A DNA stretch of 7,787 nt. It comes from Conexibacter sp. Its GTDB lineage: Bacteria > Actinomycetota > Thermoleophilia > Solirubrobacterales > Solirubrobacteraceae. The DNA is taken from NCBI GenBank assembly GCA_025964295.1, contig JAOPZD010000162.1:1-7787 (forward strand). Direction: 5' to 3'. Under the pieces are notes generated by a model that saw only the letters and a list, made by a program, of their open reading frames with translations, had not been told where the DNA came from and searched no databases. Positions 6,507 to 7,787 of the stretch are shown one piece after another (positions within the stretch are counted from its first letter, which is position 1; each line of letters begins with the position of its first letter). The position numbers were made by a program, and so were the translations under genes.

Positions 6507-6634
6507 TTGTAGGTCCCGTGGAGGGTGTTCTCCTTGTGGAGGCGGGCGATCGGGGGTCGGCGGGCTGGGGCACGGGTCTGGCGTCGGCGGCGTCCAGCGC
6601 GGAGCGTCGGCGGTGGTGCGCCGCGTGGTCGATC
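6507..6634. other. Intergenic stretch after fetB, possible gene-end remnant on minus strand
   Basis: No gene is supported. On the minus strand, about 15 codons ending at a TAG (6503-6505) read IARLHKENTLHGTYN. Every sense codon in it ends in G or C, and its stop would share CTAG with the fetB stop, the same geometry as at 2218-2221. Upstream of it the frame becomes Arg/Pro-rich and featureless. It may be the end of a decayed convergent gene, or chance in GC-rich DNA. Confidence 0.25.
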
Positions 6635-6732
6635 GGCAATGACGGCGAGAGCCTTGAAGCGACGCGACTGCCGGAGGTGTGGCTCGGCTGCCGTGGCGGC
6701 GCAGGGTGGGCGGTTCTGGGCCGAAGTGATCT

Positions 6733-6775
6733 CGATCGCGCACAACCCGCATATATCGCGGGTTATGTGCGATCG
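6733..6775. repeat. Left central hairpin (hairpin A)
   Basis: 18-nt arms 6733-6750 and 6758-6775 with a 7-nt loop ATATATC. 16 of 18 positions pair; the exceptions are one G/T (possible wobble) and one C/A. The innermost stem is ACCCGC/GCGGGT, as in hairpin B. The AT-only core of the loop is striking in DNA this GC-rich. Confidence 0.85.
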
Positions 6776-6816
6776 ATGGCATCTGACCCGCCATATGCGC
6801 GGGTCAGATGCCATCG
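6774..6816. repeat. Right central hairpin (hairpin B), perfect
   Basis: 18-nt arms 6774-6791 (CGATGGCATCTGACCCGC) and 6799-6816 pair perfectly around the 7-nt loop CATATGC. Same length, loop size and inner ACCCGC/GCGGGT stem as hairpin A, with which it shares the two bases at 6774-6775. No T-tract follows, so a standard intrinsic terminator is unlikely. Confidence 0.9.
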
Positions 6817-6915
6817 AGATCCCTTCGGGCCCGAATCGCCCCCGGCGCGCCGCCACCACAGCCCAGCCACACCGCTGGCGATCGCGTCGCTCATCGCGTT
6901 CTCGCCGTCATCGCC

Positions 6916-6979
6916 AACGCGCCCACGGCCAGCGCCGGAGCGAGACGCCACCACGCCCGCCGTGGATAAGGTCGACCCC
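6916..6979 (+). promoter_or_regulatory. Leader of the dehydrogenase gene
   Basis: Short stretch between the palindrome and the ATG at 6980. AAGG at 6968-6971 is 8 nt before the start and probably serves as ribosome binding site. No clear -10/-35 pair is seen, so the promoter may lie in or before the palindrome. Confidence 0.4.
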
Positions 6980-7787
6980 ATGGACTTCACGTGGCAGGAC
7001 GGCGAGCGCACGATCCGCTTCGGGCGCGGGGTCGTGGCCGACGCGCCGGCGCTGCTGAGCGACGCCTACACCCTGCTGACCACCGAGCGCGCCGAGGCGG
7101 CGGCGCCCGGCGTCGTCGAGCGTGCGAGCGCCGTCCACCACGTCGGGCCGGGCAACGTCGACGCGCTGGCCGCCGAGCTGCACGAGGCCGTCGGCGACGC
7201 GCGCCTGATCGTGGCGCTCGGCGGCGGGCGCGTGGTCGACACCGCCAAGGCGCTGGCCGGCGCCCGCGGCCACGGCGCTCGCGCCGCCGCGATCCCGACG
7301 ACGCTCAGCGCGGCGGAGATGACGAAGATCCACCGCCTGCCCGCCGGCCTCGAGGACAGCGCGCGCAACCTGCGCCCGGCGATCGTCATCAACGACCCCG
7401 ACCTCTCGGCCTCCCAGCCGGTCACCGAGCTGGCGGCGTCCTCGGCCAACGCGCTCGCCCACGCGGTCGAGGCGCCGGTCACGATCTTCGCCTCGCCGGT
7501 CCCGGCGCTCGCCGCGCGCGAGGCGATGCGGCTGATCGACGTCGCCTGGCTCGTCGAGGGCGAGGACCCGTCGCACCTCGGGCGCGCGCAGCTCGCGCAG
7601 GCCGCGCTGCTCAGCGGCTACGCGATCGACGCCACGCGCTACGGGCTCAGCCACGTCCTCAGCCAGACGCTCGTCCGCGTCGGCGGCGCCGGCCACGGCC
7701 AGGCCAACGCCGCGGTCCTGCCCTCCGCGATCGCCGCGCTGGAGCGCCGCAACCCCGGCCGCGTCGACCCCGACGGCACGCTCGGCG
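6980..7787 (+). CDS. Iron-containing alcohol dehydrogenase / maleylacetate reductase-like protein, 3' end missing
   Basis: The first 269 residues are visible; the frame is open to the window edge and about 80-120 residues are probably missing. NAD(P)-dependent reductase of the group III dehydrogenase superfamily. An N-terminal nucleotide-binding domain carries VALGGGRVVDTAKALAG (78-94) and IPTTLSAAEMTKI (105-117). The second domain carries the metal-site region: NALAHAVEA (157-165), GLSHVLSQT (222-230) and GHGQANAAVLP (238-248), giving His161, His225 and His239. Asn157 stands where typical iron alcohol dehydrogenases have a metal-binding Asp; maleylacetate reductases often have this NALAHAVEA form and the TTxxxxEMT motif, so that subgroup is favoured. 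Maleylacetate reductase acts in hydroxyquinol/chlorocatechol-type aromatic breakdown. Exact substrate is uncertain. It is separated from fetB by the palindrome, so probably an independent unit. Confidence 0.82.
   Translation, partial: MDFTWQDGERTIRFGRGVVADAPALLSDAYTLLTTERAEAAAPGVVERASAVHHVGPGNVDALAAELHEAVGDARLIVALGGGRVVDTAKALAGARGHGARAAAIPTTLSAAEMTKIHRLPAGLEDSARNLRPAIVINDPDLSASQPVTELAASSANALAHAVEAPVTIFASPVPALAAREAMRLIDVAWLVEGEDPSHLGRAQLAQAALLSGYAIDATRYGLSHVLSQTLVRVGGAGHGQANAAVLPSAIAALERRNPGRVDPDGTLG

Larger units (their letters stand above)
6635..6915. repeat. 281-bp imperfect palindrome with two central hairpins
   Basis: The sequence is symmetric about 6774.5. The core outer arms, 6670-6736 and 6813-6879, align without gaps when one is reverse-complemented: 54 of 67 positions match. 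Matching blocks include GATCTCGAT/ATCGAGATC, CCGAAG, GTGGCGGCGC and GGTGTGGCT. Symmetry continues outward with 1-nt slippage: 15 of 16 between 6635-6650 and 6900-6915, and nine matching bases GCGACGCGA opposite TCGCGTCGC. The centre holds two side hairpins. The overall form is a long stem closed by a junction with two short arms. No convincing coding sequence or transposase lies inside; open frames exist on both strands but read similar peptides because of the symmetry. Candidates are a MITE-like or REP-like dispersed element, a structured RNA, or a protein-bound DNA site. Confidence 0.85.

Noticed and set aside
6733..6816. Intrinsic terminator
   Set aside because: The hairpins are strong but no T-run follows on either strand, there are two of them, and they are embedded in larger symmetric arms.
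6635..6915. CRISPR array
   Set aside because: Only two related hairpins that share two bases, no spacers between repeats, and no cas genes nearby.
6503..7058. Open frames on both strands through the palindrome, giving similar peptides
   Set aside because: The peptide similarity between strands is the result of palindromic symmetry; the sequences are Arg-rich, show no family motif, and one runs into the dehydrogenase gene in another frame.

Overview
The window comes from a very GC-rich chromosome whose codons nearly always end in G or C. Genes are tightly packed, with 4-nt stop/start overlaps and some GTG starts. The gene set (DHA2-type exporter, PaaI-type thioesterase, Lrp-controlled 4-hydroxyphenylpyruvate/homogentisate pathway, FetAB-like transporter) fits a high-GC actinobacterium. 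My best guess is the Solirubrobacterales/Thermoleophilia side, but that rests on general resemblance and not on a search.

Layout: (1) Positions 1-1769, plus strand: the 3' part of an MFS exporter, then a hotdog-fold thioesterase that overlaps it by 4 nt and has its Shine-Dalgarno sequence inside the exporter gene. (2) 1850-2221, plus strand: a small, very basic protein of unknown function. It meets an Lrp/AsnC regulator gene (2218-2655, minus) tail to tail, with both stop codons inside one CTAG. (3) A 74-bp divergent promoter region with repeated GATTCGC words, then a plus-strand run hppD - hmgA - fetA - fetB (2730-6506) with gaps of 21 nt, 10 nt and a 4-nt overlap. (4) 6507-6979: non-coding DNA of about 470 bp, most of it a large imperfect palindrome. 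(5) 6980 to the window end: the 5' part of an iron-containing alcohol dehydrogenase / maleylacetate reductase-like gene, cut by the window edge.

How the genes work together: HppD turns 4-hydroxyphenylpyruvate (from tyrosine) into homogentisate, and HmgA opens the homogentisate ring to maleylacetoacetate. Both are non-haem Fe(II) dioxygenases with all metal ligands visible. The isomerase and fumarylacetoacetate hydrolase that finish the pathway are absent here. In their place come the two subunits of a FetAB-type ABC transporter, a family linked to iron export and oxidative-stress resistance in E. coli. The divergent Lrp-type gene is the obvious candidate regulator.

The most unusual structure is the palindrome at 6635-6915. 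Two outer arms (54 of 67 positions match in the core) flank two adjacent 43-bp hairpins. Each hairpin has 18-bp arms and a 7-nt AT-rich loop. The hairpins differ from each other mostly by changes that keep base pairing, and the whole element is symmetric about position 6774.5. It has no convincing gene and looks like a mobile or dispersed palindromic element or a structured DNA/RNA site.
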